Source: an uncultured Muribaculaceae bacterium (GTDB lineage Bacteria > Bacteroidota > Bacteroidia > Bacteroidales > Muribaculaceae). Taken from it: a stretch of 64,000 nt of DNA. A program made the translations under genes and the position numbers. Location: contig CAJTJV010000003.1 in the NCBI GenBank assembly GCA_910576775.1, positions 62,001-126,000 on the forward strand, given 5' to 3'. Position 1 is the first letter of the stretch; the number at the start of each line of letters is the position of its first letter. Positions 33,422-41,688 of this stretch are shown piece by piece. The notes beneath the pieces were generated by a model, which was given only the letters and a program-made list of their open reading frames with translations, was not told the DNA's origin and ran no database searches.

Positions 33422-35242
33422 TCATCTCAGCAGGTCGTGGACGATGATACGCTCCGATAGCGACGGAGCGCGGCGAAGATGCTCCACCGCCGCAGGGTCG
33501 ACGCCGGTGGTGTCGCCGAAAAGTTCAGGAGGAACGAGGCTGTAGGCTGCGGGGATCTTGCCGGACCCGAGAACACTCGCTCCGAGGCCGCGCCATGAGC
33601 TGTGCTGTAGTCCGAGCATGTCGAGCACCGTCGGGAAGACATCGACCTGCCCCATGACACCATCGTAGCGGCCGCCGACAGGCGCGTTGAGCACTATCAT
33701 GGGCACGAACTTGTCCTTTCCGACAAGCGCCGCACCCTCGGCGGAATAGTCGCGGGCATACTGGCGTTCGAGACCGAGGCCCTCGTGGTCGCCTACGATG
33801 ACGGTAAGGATATCCTTATTATCTGCGCGACAGCGCAGATAATCGACGATGGTCCTCAGCTGCGAGTCGACGTAATGGGTAACATTGATGTAACGCGCTA
33901 TCGATCCGGGAATATTGATGCGGGAGGCGTCGAAATCAGGGTCGGCGAGCCCTTCGGTGAGTACGAAAGGATTGTGGCCTGAAATGGTTATTAATGTGAG
34001 CATAGCAGGCTCGCCGACAGGCCATATGTCGCCTTTTGAAAGCTTCTCGACGCATTGGCGGAAGAACGAGCCGTCGCTCAGCCTACGGTCTATCAGCTCG
34101 TCGCGCCGCCAGTCGCCGTAGGATATGATGCTGTCGTAGCCGAATGCCTCGGCCACGGCGCCCTGGTTCCAGGTGAAGAGCTTGTCGGAGGTGAGCATGA
34201 TGCTGCGGGCACCCCTGTCGGCCTTGAGAATCTTGTTGAGCGAGGGATATGCGTTGTGGGGATATTTCATGCTGTAGACAAAGCCCGATGTAGGCAGCAA
34301 GCCGGTGGTGTACATCAGCTGGCCGTCGATGCTGTGGCCGGCGCATACCTGTGTAAGCACCTTCGGGGCATAGAAAGTCGTCGAATCGGCGACGAGGGAG
34401 TTGAGAAAAGGGGTTACGGGTTTGCCCTCTACGGTGGCGCCTATGGGCCAGCTGTCGAGCGACTCGCATATTATCAGCACCAGACTGCGGCGGCGCCCGA
34501 TACTGTCGGATGCCGTCGCCGCTTTTGCATGCTCGGCAAACCATTCGCCCAACTCGGCGCGGTCTTCGTCGGAGATGCGGCTGTTGCGGCAGTTCTCGAT
34601 GACATGGTAGGCGACATGCCCCGCGACGGTATATGTCGGCACGCCGCAGGTGAAATAGTAGCAGTCCTGGATAAGAGTGTCATATGCCCTGTAGAAGCCG
34701 CCGCGTGCAAGCATGCCCACCGTGGCGACGGATGCGGAGAGAGCCGTCAGCGACAGCCAGCGCGCCGTCCGGTGCGACACTGCATGGCTGCGGGAACGGT
34801 AAGCCCACATGGTGAAGACAATCAGGATGACGGGGAAACCGGCGTCGGCGAGACGCAGACTGTCAGTTATGCTCGAGGTGAAATCGGCCATGTTGCCCGC
34901 CAAAAGGTAGCTGTCGGGCGGAATCGCGGTGAAATACGTGCGGCAGTACATCAGATTGGCCTCGAGAAGGATATCCACGAGGGCGAGGAAGGCCGCCTGT
35001 AGCCACACGCGGCGCCCGAGCACCCACGGCGCCAGCAGAAGCAGGGCGGCGGTGATATTGACGGCATAGAGCATCCAGTCGCTCATGGAACGGAACGTCG
35101 TCGACATGCACCAGTCGACCACGAACCATATCAGGCTCAGGAAAGTGGCGAGAGCCATCACACCGTCGCGGCCGCGGAGCCATCCGAAGAGAAAACGGGC
35201 GCAGCGCGCCGCAAGAGTACCGATATTATGCATGGCATTCAT
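33422..35242 (-). CDS. LTA-synthase-like membrane phosphoglycerol transferase (sulfatase fold)
   Basis: 606 residues from MNAMHNIG at 35242 (a second ATG at 35233). Five hydrophobic segments occupy residues ~20-190, followed by an extracytoplasmic alkaline-phosphatase/sulfatase domain: LVLIICESLDSW (metal-binding Glu), PKVLTQVCAGHSIDGQLM (nucleophile region, probably Ser rather than the Thr of LtaS), TISGHNPFV and VIVGDHEGLG (metal-binding Asp-His). Relatives transfer phosphoglycerol or phosphoethanolamine to envelope glycans or lipids. It lacks the CxPxR sulfatase motif, so it is not a client of the maturase at 23990. A -7 box lies just upstream. Confidence 0.87.
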   Translation of the reverse strand: MNAMHNIGTLAARCARFLFGWLRGRDGVMALATFLSLIWFVVDWCMSTTFRSMSDWMLYAVNITAALLLLAPWVLGRRVWLQAAFLALVDILLEANLMYCRTYFTAIPPDSYLLAGNMADFTSSITDSLRLADAGFPVILIVFTMWAYRSRSHAVSHRTARWLSLTALSASVATVGMLARGGFYRAYDTLIQDCYYFTCGVPTYTVAGHVAYHVIENCRNSRISDEDRAELGEWFAEHAKAATASDSIGRRRSLVLIICESLDSWPIGATVEGKPVTPFLNSLVADSTTFYAPKVLTQVCAGHSIDGQLMYTTGLLPTSGFVYSMKYPHNAYPSLNKILKADRGARSIMLTSDKLFTWNQGAVAEAFGYDSIISYGDWRRDELIDRRLSDGSFFRQCVEKLSKGDIWPVGEPAMLTLITISGHNPFVLTEGLADPDFDASRINIPGSIARYINVTHYVDSQLRTIVDYLRCRADNKDILTVIVGDHEGLGLERQYARDYSAEGAALVGKDKFVPMIVLNAPVGGRYDGVMGQVDVFPTVLDMLGLQHSSWRGLGASVLGSGKIPAAYSLVPPELFGDTTGVDPAAVEHLRRAPSLSERIIVHDLLR

Positions 35243-35254
35243 ATTTTGACAGCA

Positions 35255-35262
35255 CAAAGATA
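35255..35262 (-). promoter_or_regulatory. -7 box for the phosphoglycerol transferase gene
   Basis: TATCTTTG on the minus strand matches TAnnTTTG; its -33 partner is poor. A start site near 35248 would put the ATG at 35242 within about 7 nt. Confidence 0.5.
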
Positions 35263-35355
35263 CGAAAAAATCAACATACGGAGCAACATACCCACCCGCC
35301 GTGCGCATAAACGCGCACGGACAAATCCCTCAGGGAACACCCGGCCGCATCGAAA

Positions 35356-35485
35356 AGTCCCGGAGGGACGTCTTATCCGAGAACCCCGGCATTCATGCCG
35401 GGGGAAGTAGGGTCTACAGGATATAAGTCTCGGAGAGACGTCTTATATCAGCATGTGCGTTTCGCATAAGACGTCTCTCCGAGAC
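35356..35485. repeat. compound palindromic repeat, copy 2 (inverted order)
   Basis: Unit B' (35356-35403) carries the degenerate half arm and then the hairpin CCCCGGCATTCATGCCGGGG (35384-35403). Unit A' (35427-35485) has the same two 20-bp arms as copy 1. Its loop (35447-35465) is the reverse complement of the copy 1 loop with one mismatch. B-A order is reversed relative to copy 1, but the sequence right of A' (TCGTTTTATTCTCTT) matches the sequence right of A in direct orientation. Together with promoter sequence this fills the 426-bp gap before nqrA. Confidence 0.9.
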
Positions 35486-35625
35486 TCGTTTTATTCTCTT
35501 CTGCCTATACGTCCCTCCGGGACTCAGACGGACGCACAATTCCACGGCATTGCCCCCTCGGGACTGCCGATGGGTCGACCATACATTTTCCCAAGTCAAA
35601 ATAGTTATTTTTCCCTAAAAATATG

Positions 35626-35633
35626 TAACTTTG
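35626..35633 (+). promoter_or_regulatory. probable promoter of the nqr operon
   Basis: TAACTTTG is a full -7 match 35 bp before the nqrA ATG. No exact TTTG lies 20 nt upstream, so the -33 element is weak. Confidence 0.55.
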
Positions 35634-35668
35634 CGGCATCTTTTGATATCAAAACTCATAAACCGAAC

Positions 35669-37009
35669 ATGAAACTAAAGCTCAAAAAGGGCTTGAATCT
35701 CAACATTGCCGGTGCGCTGCCCGCAGGAAGCGACAAAGTCGAGTCCGCGGAGTCTCCGGTCTATGCGATATGCCCCGACGATTTTGAAGGCTTTACACCC
35801 AAACCGGCTGTAAAAGAGGGCGACAGCGTGGCTGTCGGGACACCTCTGCTCTACGACAAGAACAACAATGCGATAAAACTCGTCTCCCCCGTGGCAGGCC
35901 GCGTGCGCGCCATTGTGCGCGGCGACCGCCGCCGTATTCTGCGCGTGGAGGTGGAGGCCGGAAACCCCGCAGCCGATTCTCCCGCCTTTCCCAAGGCTAC
36001 CGACCGCGACAGCGCCAAGGCGCTCCTTGCCGGGTCGGGTCTGCTGGCGATGATGCGCCGCCGTCCCTACGCCATCATCCCCGACACCGCCGATGACGTG
36101 CGCGACATCTTCGTCTCCGCCATGGATACCGCCCCGCTGGCAGCGCCGGCAGGCGTATATTCCTCCATCTTCACGAAGGAGGACTATGAGAGCGGAGTCG
36201 CCCTGCTGGCGATGATCACCGACGGCAAGGTCTATTTCTCGCACGACGCATCATGGACCCTCGGCACGCTAAAGGGCGCCGAAATGGTTGAGGTGGAAGG
36301 CCGACACCCCGCAGGCAATCCCGGCGTACAGGCCGCCAACATAAAGCCCGTCAACAAGGGCGAGACCATATGGACGCTCGACCTTCCCACACTCGGCCGC
36401 ATAGGGCGCCTGCACCGCACAGGAACACTCGAGACGCGCACCGTAGTAGCCGTCACAGGCCCCGAGATTACACAACCGGCTCTTGTGGGCTGCCTCATCG
36501 GCACGGAAATATCGGCGCTCCTTGCGGGACGCCTCTCCGACGCGCAGTACCATAAACGCATCATCAGCGGCAACGTCCTCACGGGCACCGCCGTCGACAC
36601 CGACGGCTTCCTCCGCTACCCCTACCGCCAGATTACCGTCATCGCCGAGGGCGACGACAAGGACGAGCTGCTGGGCTGGGCGTCGATGGCACCATCGAAG
36701 ATGAGCGAGACCCGCACATTCCCCGGACATTTCCTCCGCCGCGCCTTCCGACCCGACGCACGCCTCAACGGAGGCCGCAGGGCGATGATCATGAGCGGCC
36801 AGTACGACAAGGTGATTCCGATGGATATCCTCCCCGAATACCTGCTCAAAGCCATCATTGCCGGCAACATCGAGGATATGGAGAAGCTCGGCATCTACGA
36901 GGTGGCTCCCGAGGATTTCGCCGCAGCCGAATATGCCGACACCTCAAAGCTGCCCCTTCAGGCCATTGTCCGCGACGGCCTCGACAGCCTCAGAAAAGAA
37001 CTTGAATAG
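35669..37009 (+). CDS. nqrA: Na+-translocating NADH:quinone oxidoreductase subunit A
   Basis: 446 residues from MKLKLKKGLNLN, the typical NqrA start. Conserved segments include PKPAVKEGDSVAVGTPLLYDK, the barrel-sandwich domain common to NqrA and RnfC, and SGNVLTGTAVDTDGFLRYPYRQITVI. NqrA is the peripheral subunit involved in quinone binding. It opens a six-gene operon in the canonical A-F order. The complex oxidises NADH, reduces quinone and exports Na+. Confidence 0.96.
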   Translation: MKLKLKKGLNLNIAGALPAGSDKVESAESPVYAICPDDFEGFTPKPAVKEGDSVAVGTPLLYDKNNNAIKLVSPVAGRVRAIVRGDRRRILRVEVEAGNPAADSPAFPKATDRDSAKALLAGSGLLAMMRRRPYAIIPDTADDVRDIFVSAMDTAPLAAPAGVYSSIFTKEDYESGVALLAMITDGKVYFSHDASWTLGTLKGAEMVEVEGRHPAGNPGVQAANIKPVNKGETIWTLDLPTLGRIGRLHRTGTLETRTVVAVTGPEITQPALVGCLIGTEISALLAGRLSDAQYHKRIISGNVLTGTAVDTDGFLRYPYRQITVIAEGDDKDELLGWASMAPSKMSETRTFPGHFLRRAFRPDARLNGGRRAMIMSGQYDKVIPMDILPEYLLKAIIAGNIEDMEKLGIYEVAPEDFAAAEYADTSKLPLQAIVRDGLDSLRKELE

Positions 37010-37029
37010 TAACCTTAAATACAAGAGTT

Positions 37030-38244
37030 TTGTCTAAGTTACGAAATTACCTCGACCGCATACGGCCCGATTTCGAGCCGGGCGGCAAGCTCCACGCCTT
37101 CCGCTCCGTCTACGAAGGCATGGAGACCTTCCTCTATACCCCCCGCACCACCTCCGGCCGCTCCGGAGCCGTCCATATCCACGACAGCATCGACTCCAAG
37201 CGCACGATGATCATCGTCGTGCTCGCCCTGATGCCATGCTTCCTCTTCGGCATGTACAACACCGGCTATCAGCATTGGCTCGCCTTAGGCGCCACAGAGT
37301 TTCCCTTCCGGGATCTTATGCTCTACGGCTTCCTCACCATCCTTCCGCGCGTGGCCGTGGCCTACATTGTCGGCCTTGGCATAGAGTTCACCTTCGCGCA
37401 GATAAAACATGAAGAGATACAGGAAGGATTCCTCGTCACCGGTCTCCTTGTGCCACTGATATGCCCGGCGGAGATACCTCTGTGGATGCTCGCCGTGGCC
37501 GTGGCCTTCGCCGTCGTCTTCGCCAAGGAGGTGTTCGGAGGCACGGGCTACAACGTCCTCAACGTCGCCCTTGTGACACGCGCCTTCCTCTTCTTCGCCT
37601 ACCCCGCGCAGATGTCGGGCGACAAGGTATATGTAGCCTCCGGCATCCCCTTCGGCTACGGCACCGCCCTGCCCGACGGCTTCAGCGGCGCCACGCCACT
37701 GGGACAACTCGCCACCCAGACAGGCGCCGACATACAACTCACCGGCATCGACGGCAGCGTCATCGACAGTTGGCAGGCTTTCCTCGGCCTTATCCCAGGC
37801 TCCTTCGGCGAGACCTCGACGCTCTGCATCCTCCTTGGCGGCATCCTCCTGCTTGCCACAGGCATGGCATCGTGGCGCGTGATGGTGTCGGTATTCGCCG
37901 GCGGCCTCTTCATGGGCTGGATCGCCAACACCTTCGCATCGCCCGTCTACCCGGCGTCGTACCTTCCCGCCGTCGACCAGCTTCTGCTCGGGGGCTTCGC
38001 CTTCGCCGCCGTATTCATGGCCACCGACCCCGTAACCGCCGCCCGCACCAACACCGGCAAGTACATCTACGGCTTCCTTATAGGCGTGGTGGCAATCATC
38101 ATCCGCACCTATAACAACGGCTACCCCGAAGGCGCCATGCTCGCAGTGCTGCTGATGAACTGCTTCGCACCCCTTATCGACTGGTGCGTCGTGCAGGCCA
38201 ACATGCGCCGCCGACTCAGCCGTGCAACCGCTAAAACAGAATGA
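37030..38244 (+). CDS. nqrB: Na+-translocating NADH:quinone oxidoreductase subunit B
   Basis: 404 residues with about ten membrane helices. The motif SGATPLGQ carries Thr222, the residue expected to hold covalent FMN. GTGYNVLNVALVTRAFLFFAYP and FMATDPVTAARTNTGKYIYG are NqrB/RnfD signatures. The start appears to be a TTG (37030), 20 bp after nqrA; no ATG fits, because the first in-frame ATG falls inside the conserved N-terminus. Confidence 0.95.
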   Translation: MSKLRNYLDRIRPDFEPGGKLHAFRSVYEGMETFLYTPRTTSGRSGAVHIHDSIDSKRTMIIVVLALMPCFLFGMYNTGYQHWLALGATEFPFRDLMLYGFLTILPRVAVAYIVGLGIEFTFAQIKHEEIQEGFLVTGLLVPLICPAEIPLWMLAVAVAFAVVFAKEVFGGTGYNVLNVALVTRAFLFFAYPAQMSGDKVYVASGIPFGYGTALPDGFSGATPLGQLATQTGADIQLTGIDGSVIDSWQAFLGLIPGSFGETSTLCILLGGILLLATGMASWRVMVSVFAGGLFMGWIANTFASPVYPASYLPAVDQLLLGGFAFAAVFMATDPVTAARTNTGKYIYGFLIGVVAIIIRTYNNGYPEGAMLAVLLMNCFAPLIDWCVVQANMRRRLSRATAKTE

Positions 38245-38245
38245 C

Positions 38246-38968
38246 ATGAACAAGCAGAGCAACACATACACCATCATCTACATCATCGTTCTGGTCGTTG
38301 TTGTCGGCGCCGCCCTCGCCCTTACGTCCATCTCGCTCAAGGATAGGCAGCAGGCCAACGCCGACGCCGACAAGATGCGCCAGATTCTCGCCAGCGTAGG
38401 CATCGAGGCTCCGCAGGGCGACATCATAACCTCCTACGACAAGTATATCACCCGCACCTTCGTCATCGACAGCGAAGGCCGCCCCGCCCCGGCCGACGCC
38501 CCCGCCGCCTTCAGCGTCAACATCGCCGCCCAGAGCAAGGAAGCCGCCTCGAAGCGTCTCCTGCCCGTCTATGAATGCACCCTAGGCGACGGAAGCGTCA
38601 AATACATCCTGCCGATGTACGGCGCCGGCCTGTGGGGACCCATCTGGGGCTACATCTCCGTCGACAGCGACGGCACCACCGTCTACGGCGCCTTCTTCGC
38701 CCACCAGGGCGAGACCCCCGGCCTCGGCGCCGAAATCGAGAAACAGGCCTTCTCCGGCCAGTTCTCCGGCAAGCGCATCATCGTCGACGGCAAGTTCGCC
38801 CCCATCGCCGTGATAAAAGCCGGCATGAAAGCTCCCGAAGGCAGCGACCACGTCGACGGCATCTCCGGCGGCACCATAACCAGCAAGGGCGTCGGCGCCA
38901 TGCTCGACAACTGCCTCGCCCCCTACGCCCCCTTCCTCAAGAACCTCGCCAACGATAACACAAAATAA
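38246..38968 (+). CDS. nqrC: Na+-translocating NADH:quinone oxidoreductase subunit C
   Basis: 240 residues: one N-terminal membrane helix, then a periplasmic FMN-binding domain. The covalent flavin site is Thr210 in DGISGGTITS. GAGLWGPIWGYISV and HQGETPGLGAEI are family hallmarks. It starts 1 nt after the nqrB stop. Confidence 0.96.
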   Translation: MNKQSNTYTIIYIIVLVVVVGAALALTSISLKDRQQANADADKMRQILASVGIEAPQGDIITSYDKYITRTFVIDSEGRPAPADAPAAFSVNIAAQSKEAASKRLLPVYECTLGDGSVKYILPMYGAGLWGPIWGYISVDSDGTTVYGAFFAHQGETPGLGAEIEKQAFSGQFSGKRIIVDGKFAPIAVIKAGMKAPEGSDHVDGISGGTITSKGVGAMLDNCLAPYAPFLKNLANDNTK

Positions 38969-38977
38969 GAAAGCGCC

Positions 38978-39592
38978 ATGTCGAACAAAAGCGTATTATT
39001 CAACCCGTTCTCAAAGAACAACCCTGTAATCGTCCAGATTCTCGGCATCTGCTCGGTGCTCGCCGTCACGGCCAAGCTCGAGCCTGCAATCGTCATGGGA
39101 CTTTCGGTAATAGCCGTACTGGCGTTCAGCAACGTCATCATATCGCTGCTTCGCAACACCATCCCTACCAACATCCGCATCATCGTCCAGCTTGTCGTCG
39201 TCGCAGGACTGGTGGTGATAGTGTCGCAGCTCCTTCAGGCCTACGCCTACGACGTGAGCAAGCAACTGTCGGTATTCATCGGCCTTATCATCACCAACTG
39301 CATCCTTATGGGACGTCTCGAAGCCTTCGCCATGGCCAACCGCCCCTGGCCGAGCTTCCTCGACGGCATCGGCAACGGCACAGGCTACGCCATAATCCTC
39401 ATCATCGTCGGCTTCTTCCGCGAGCTGCTCGGCTCGGGCACGCTGATGGGCTACGCCGTAGTGCCGCAGGCCTTCTACGACGCCGGATACGTCAACAACG
39501 GCCTTATGATTCTGCCGCCGATGGCTCTTATCGTGGTGGCATGCATCATATGGGTGCACCGCAGCTATAACAAAGACCTTCAGGAAAAATAA
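38978..39592 (+). CDS. nqrD: Na+-translocating NADH:quinone oxidoreductase subunit D
   Basis: 204 residues with six membrane helices; NNPVIVQILGICSVLAVT, IGLIITNCILMGRLEAFAM and GFFRELLGSG are NqrD/RnfE signatures. Together with NqrE it forms the inverted-topology pair that lines the ion pathway and holds an iron centre between conserved cysteines (Cys in LGICS and in ITNC). Confidence 0.96.
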   Translation: MSNKSVLFNPFSKNNPVIVQILGICSVLAVTAKLEPAIVMGLSVIAVLAFSNVIISLLRNTIPTNIRIIVQLVVVAGLVVIVSQLLQAYAYDVSKQLSVFIGLIITNCILMGRLEAFAMANRPWPSFLDGIGNGTGYAIILIIVGFFRELLGSGTLMGYAVVPQAFYDAGYVNNGLMILPPMALIVVACIIWVHRSYNKDLQEK

Positions 39593-39634
39593 GGAAGAGG
39601 CACCGACATGCTTCTGTAAAACAAGAACAAAGAT

Positions 39635-40252
39635 ATGGAAAACCTGAATCTGTTCATACGGTCGATATTCATCGACAACATGATATTCGCCTATTTCCTG
39701 GGCATGTGCTCGTTCATCGCCGTGAGCAAGAACGTCAAGACAGCCTTCGGCCTGGGCATCGCCGTCACCTTCATGCTCACAATCTCCCTGCCGGTAAACT
39801 ATCTGCTGGAGACCTACGTGCTGCGCGCCGGCGCCCTGAGCTGGCTCAGCCCCGAGTTCGCCGACGTCGACCTGAGCTTCCTCTCGCTGATAGTGTTCAT
39901 CGCCGTTATAGCCTCCATGACGCAGCTCGTGGAGATGGTGGTTGAGAAATACGCCCCGGCGCTCTACTCGTCGCTTGGCATCTTCCTGCCCCTTATCGCC
40001 GTCAACTGCGCCATCCTGGGCGGCTCGCTGTTCATGCAGCAACGCGATTTCGGCAGTGTGTGGACGGCACTGTGCGCCGGCAGCGGCTGGGGCATAGGCT
40101 GGCTGCTGGCAATCACTGCAGTGGCCGCCGTCCGTGAGCGCGTGGCTCAGTACTCCAACGTCCCCGCACCCCTGCGCGGAGTAGGCATCACTTTCATAAT
40201 CACCGCTCTGATGGGCATAGCCTTCATGAGCTTCCTCGGCATCAAAATCTAA
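39635..40252 (+). CDS. nqrE: Na+-translocating NADH:quinone oxidoreductase subunit E
   Basis: 205 residues, six membrane helices, paralogous to NqrD and opposite in topology. FLGMCSFIAVSKNVKTAFGLG and LPLIAVNCAILGGSLFMQQRD carry the conserved cysteines of the NqrDE iron site. Confidence 0.96.
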   Translation: MENLNLFIRSIFIDNMIFAYFLGMCSFIAVSKNVKTAFGLGIAVTFMLTISLPVNYLLETYVLRAGALSWLSPEFADVDLSFLSLIVFIAVIASMTQLVEMVVEKYAPALYSSLGIFLPLIAVNCAILGGSLFMQQRDFGSVWTALCAGSGWGIGWLLAITAVAAVRERVAQYSNVPAPLRGVGITFIITALMGIAFMSFLGIKI

Positions 40253-40264
40253 TCAACGACTGCC

Positions 40265-41575
40265 ATGACCACCCTACAGATACTTTGCAGCCTCGACGCC
40301 ACCGCATGGAACACCATCCTCGCCGGCACAGGCTTCTTCCTCGCCGTCACACTCGTGCTGGTGATAATCCTTCTTATCGCCAAGAGATACCTCGTGCAGA
40401 GCGGCCCCGTGGAAATCACCATCCTCAACGACGACCGCCGGATCACGGCAGCCGCCGGCAAATCGCTGCTGTCGACGATGGCCGACAACAACGTATTCCT
40501 CTCCAGCGCCTGCGGCGGCAAAGGCAGCTGCGGACAGTGCCGCCTGCAGGTAGAGAGCGGAGGCGGAGACCCCCTACCCACCGAAGCCGTACATTTCACC
40601 CGTCGCGAACTTAAAGACCACTGGCGCCTGGCCTGCCAGGTAAAAGTGAAATCCGACATGGCAATCGAGATACCCGCCGGCGCCCTCAACGTCAAGGAAT
40701 GGGAGTGCGAGGTGGTGTCGAACCGCAACGTCGCCACCTTCATCAAGGAATTCATCGTCGCCCTGCCCCCCGGCGAGCACATGGATTTCATGCCAGGCTC
40801 CTACGCACAGATAAAGATTCCGCCCTTCGAGATGGACTACGCCAAGGACATCGACCGCAGCCTTATCGGCGACGAATACCTCCCCGCATGGGAGAAATTC
40901 GGCCTCTTCGCCCTCAGATGCCGCAACACCGAGACCACAGTCCGCGCATACTCCATGGCAAACTATCCCGCCGAGGGCGACCGCATAATGCTCACCGTCC
41001 GCATCGCCACCCCGCCGATGAAACCCAAGCCCGAGGTTGGCTTCCTGGACGTGATGCCCGGCATAGCGTCGAGCTACATCTTCTCGCTTAAACCCGGCGA
41101 CAAGGTAATCATGAGCGGACCCTACGGAGATTTCCACCCCATCCTCGACAGCAAGAACGAAATGATGTGGATAGGCGGCGGCGCCGGCATGGCACCCCTG
41201 CGCGCGCAGATAATGCACATGACAAAGACACTCCGCACCACCGACCGCAAGATGAACTATTTCTACGGCGCCCGCGCCCTCAACGAGGTATTCTACCTCG
41301 ACGATTTCCTCGCCCTGGAAAAGGAATTCCCCAATTTCAAATTCCATCTCGCCCTGGATCGTCCCGACCCCGCCGCCGACGCCGCAGGAGTGAAATACAC
41401 CCCCGGATTCGTCCATCAGGTGATTTACAACAATTACCTCAAGGACCACGAGAGCCCCGAGGACATCGAGTACTACATGTGCGGCCCCGGCCCGATGAGC
41501 AACGCCGTCAACTCAATGCTCGACCAGCTCGGCGTCGACCCCGCAAGCATACACTACGACAATTTCGGAGGATAA
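40265..41575 (+). CDS. nqrF: Na+-translocating NADH:quinone oxidoreductase subunit F
   Basis: 436 residues: an N-terminal membrane anchor, a [2Fe-2S] ferredoxin domain with Cys83, Cys89, Cys92 (ACGGKGSCGQC) and Cys124 (LACQV), then a ferredoxin-reductase domain with FAD motif RAYSMANYP and NADH-binding GGGAGMAPLRAQ. This subunit takes electrons from NADH. It closes the operon. Confidence 0.97.
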   Translation: MTTLQILCSLDATAWNTILAGTGFFLAVTLVLVIILLIAKRYLVQSGPVEITILNDDRRITAAAGKSLLSTMADNNVFLSSACGGKGSCGQCRLQVESGGGDPLPTEAVHFTRRELKDHWRLACQVKVKSDMAIEIPAGALNVKEWECEVVSNRNVATFIKEFIVALPPGEHMDFMPGSYAQIKIPPFEMDYAKDIDRSLIGDEYLPAWEKFGLFALRCRNTETTVRAYSMANYPAEGDRIMLTVRIATPPMKPKPEVGFLDVMPGIASSYIFSLKPGDKVIMSGPYGDFHPILDSKNEMMWIGGGAGMAPLRAQIMHMTKTLRTTDRKMNYFYGARALNEVFYLDDFLALEKEFPNFKFHLALDRPDPAADAAGVKYTPGFVHQVIYNNYLKDHESPEDIEYYMCGPGPMSNAVNSMLDQLGVDPASIHYDNFGG

Positions 41576-41588
41576 AAAGGACCACGGA

Positions 41589-41620
41589 TTTGACAAAAAC
41601 GCCAAAAAGCATTATCTTTG
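41589..41620 (+). promoter_or_regulatory. ppdK promoter
   Basis: TTTG (41589-41592), a 20-nt spacer and TATCTTTG (41613-41620) match the consensus fully. The predicted start leaves a leader of about 60 nt before the ATG at 41689. Confidence 0.75.
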
Positions 41621-41688
41621 CGAAAAATAGCCGGTATCAAGGCTTACCATAGAACACATAATTTTTCATAACAAAAATAACTTGAACA

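Noticed and set aside
33422..35242. Sulfatase that would be a client of the maturase at 23990.
   Set aside because: It lacks the CxPxR or SxPxR motif and has five N-terminal membrane helices, so it is an LTA-synthase-type transferase.
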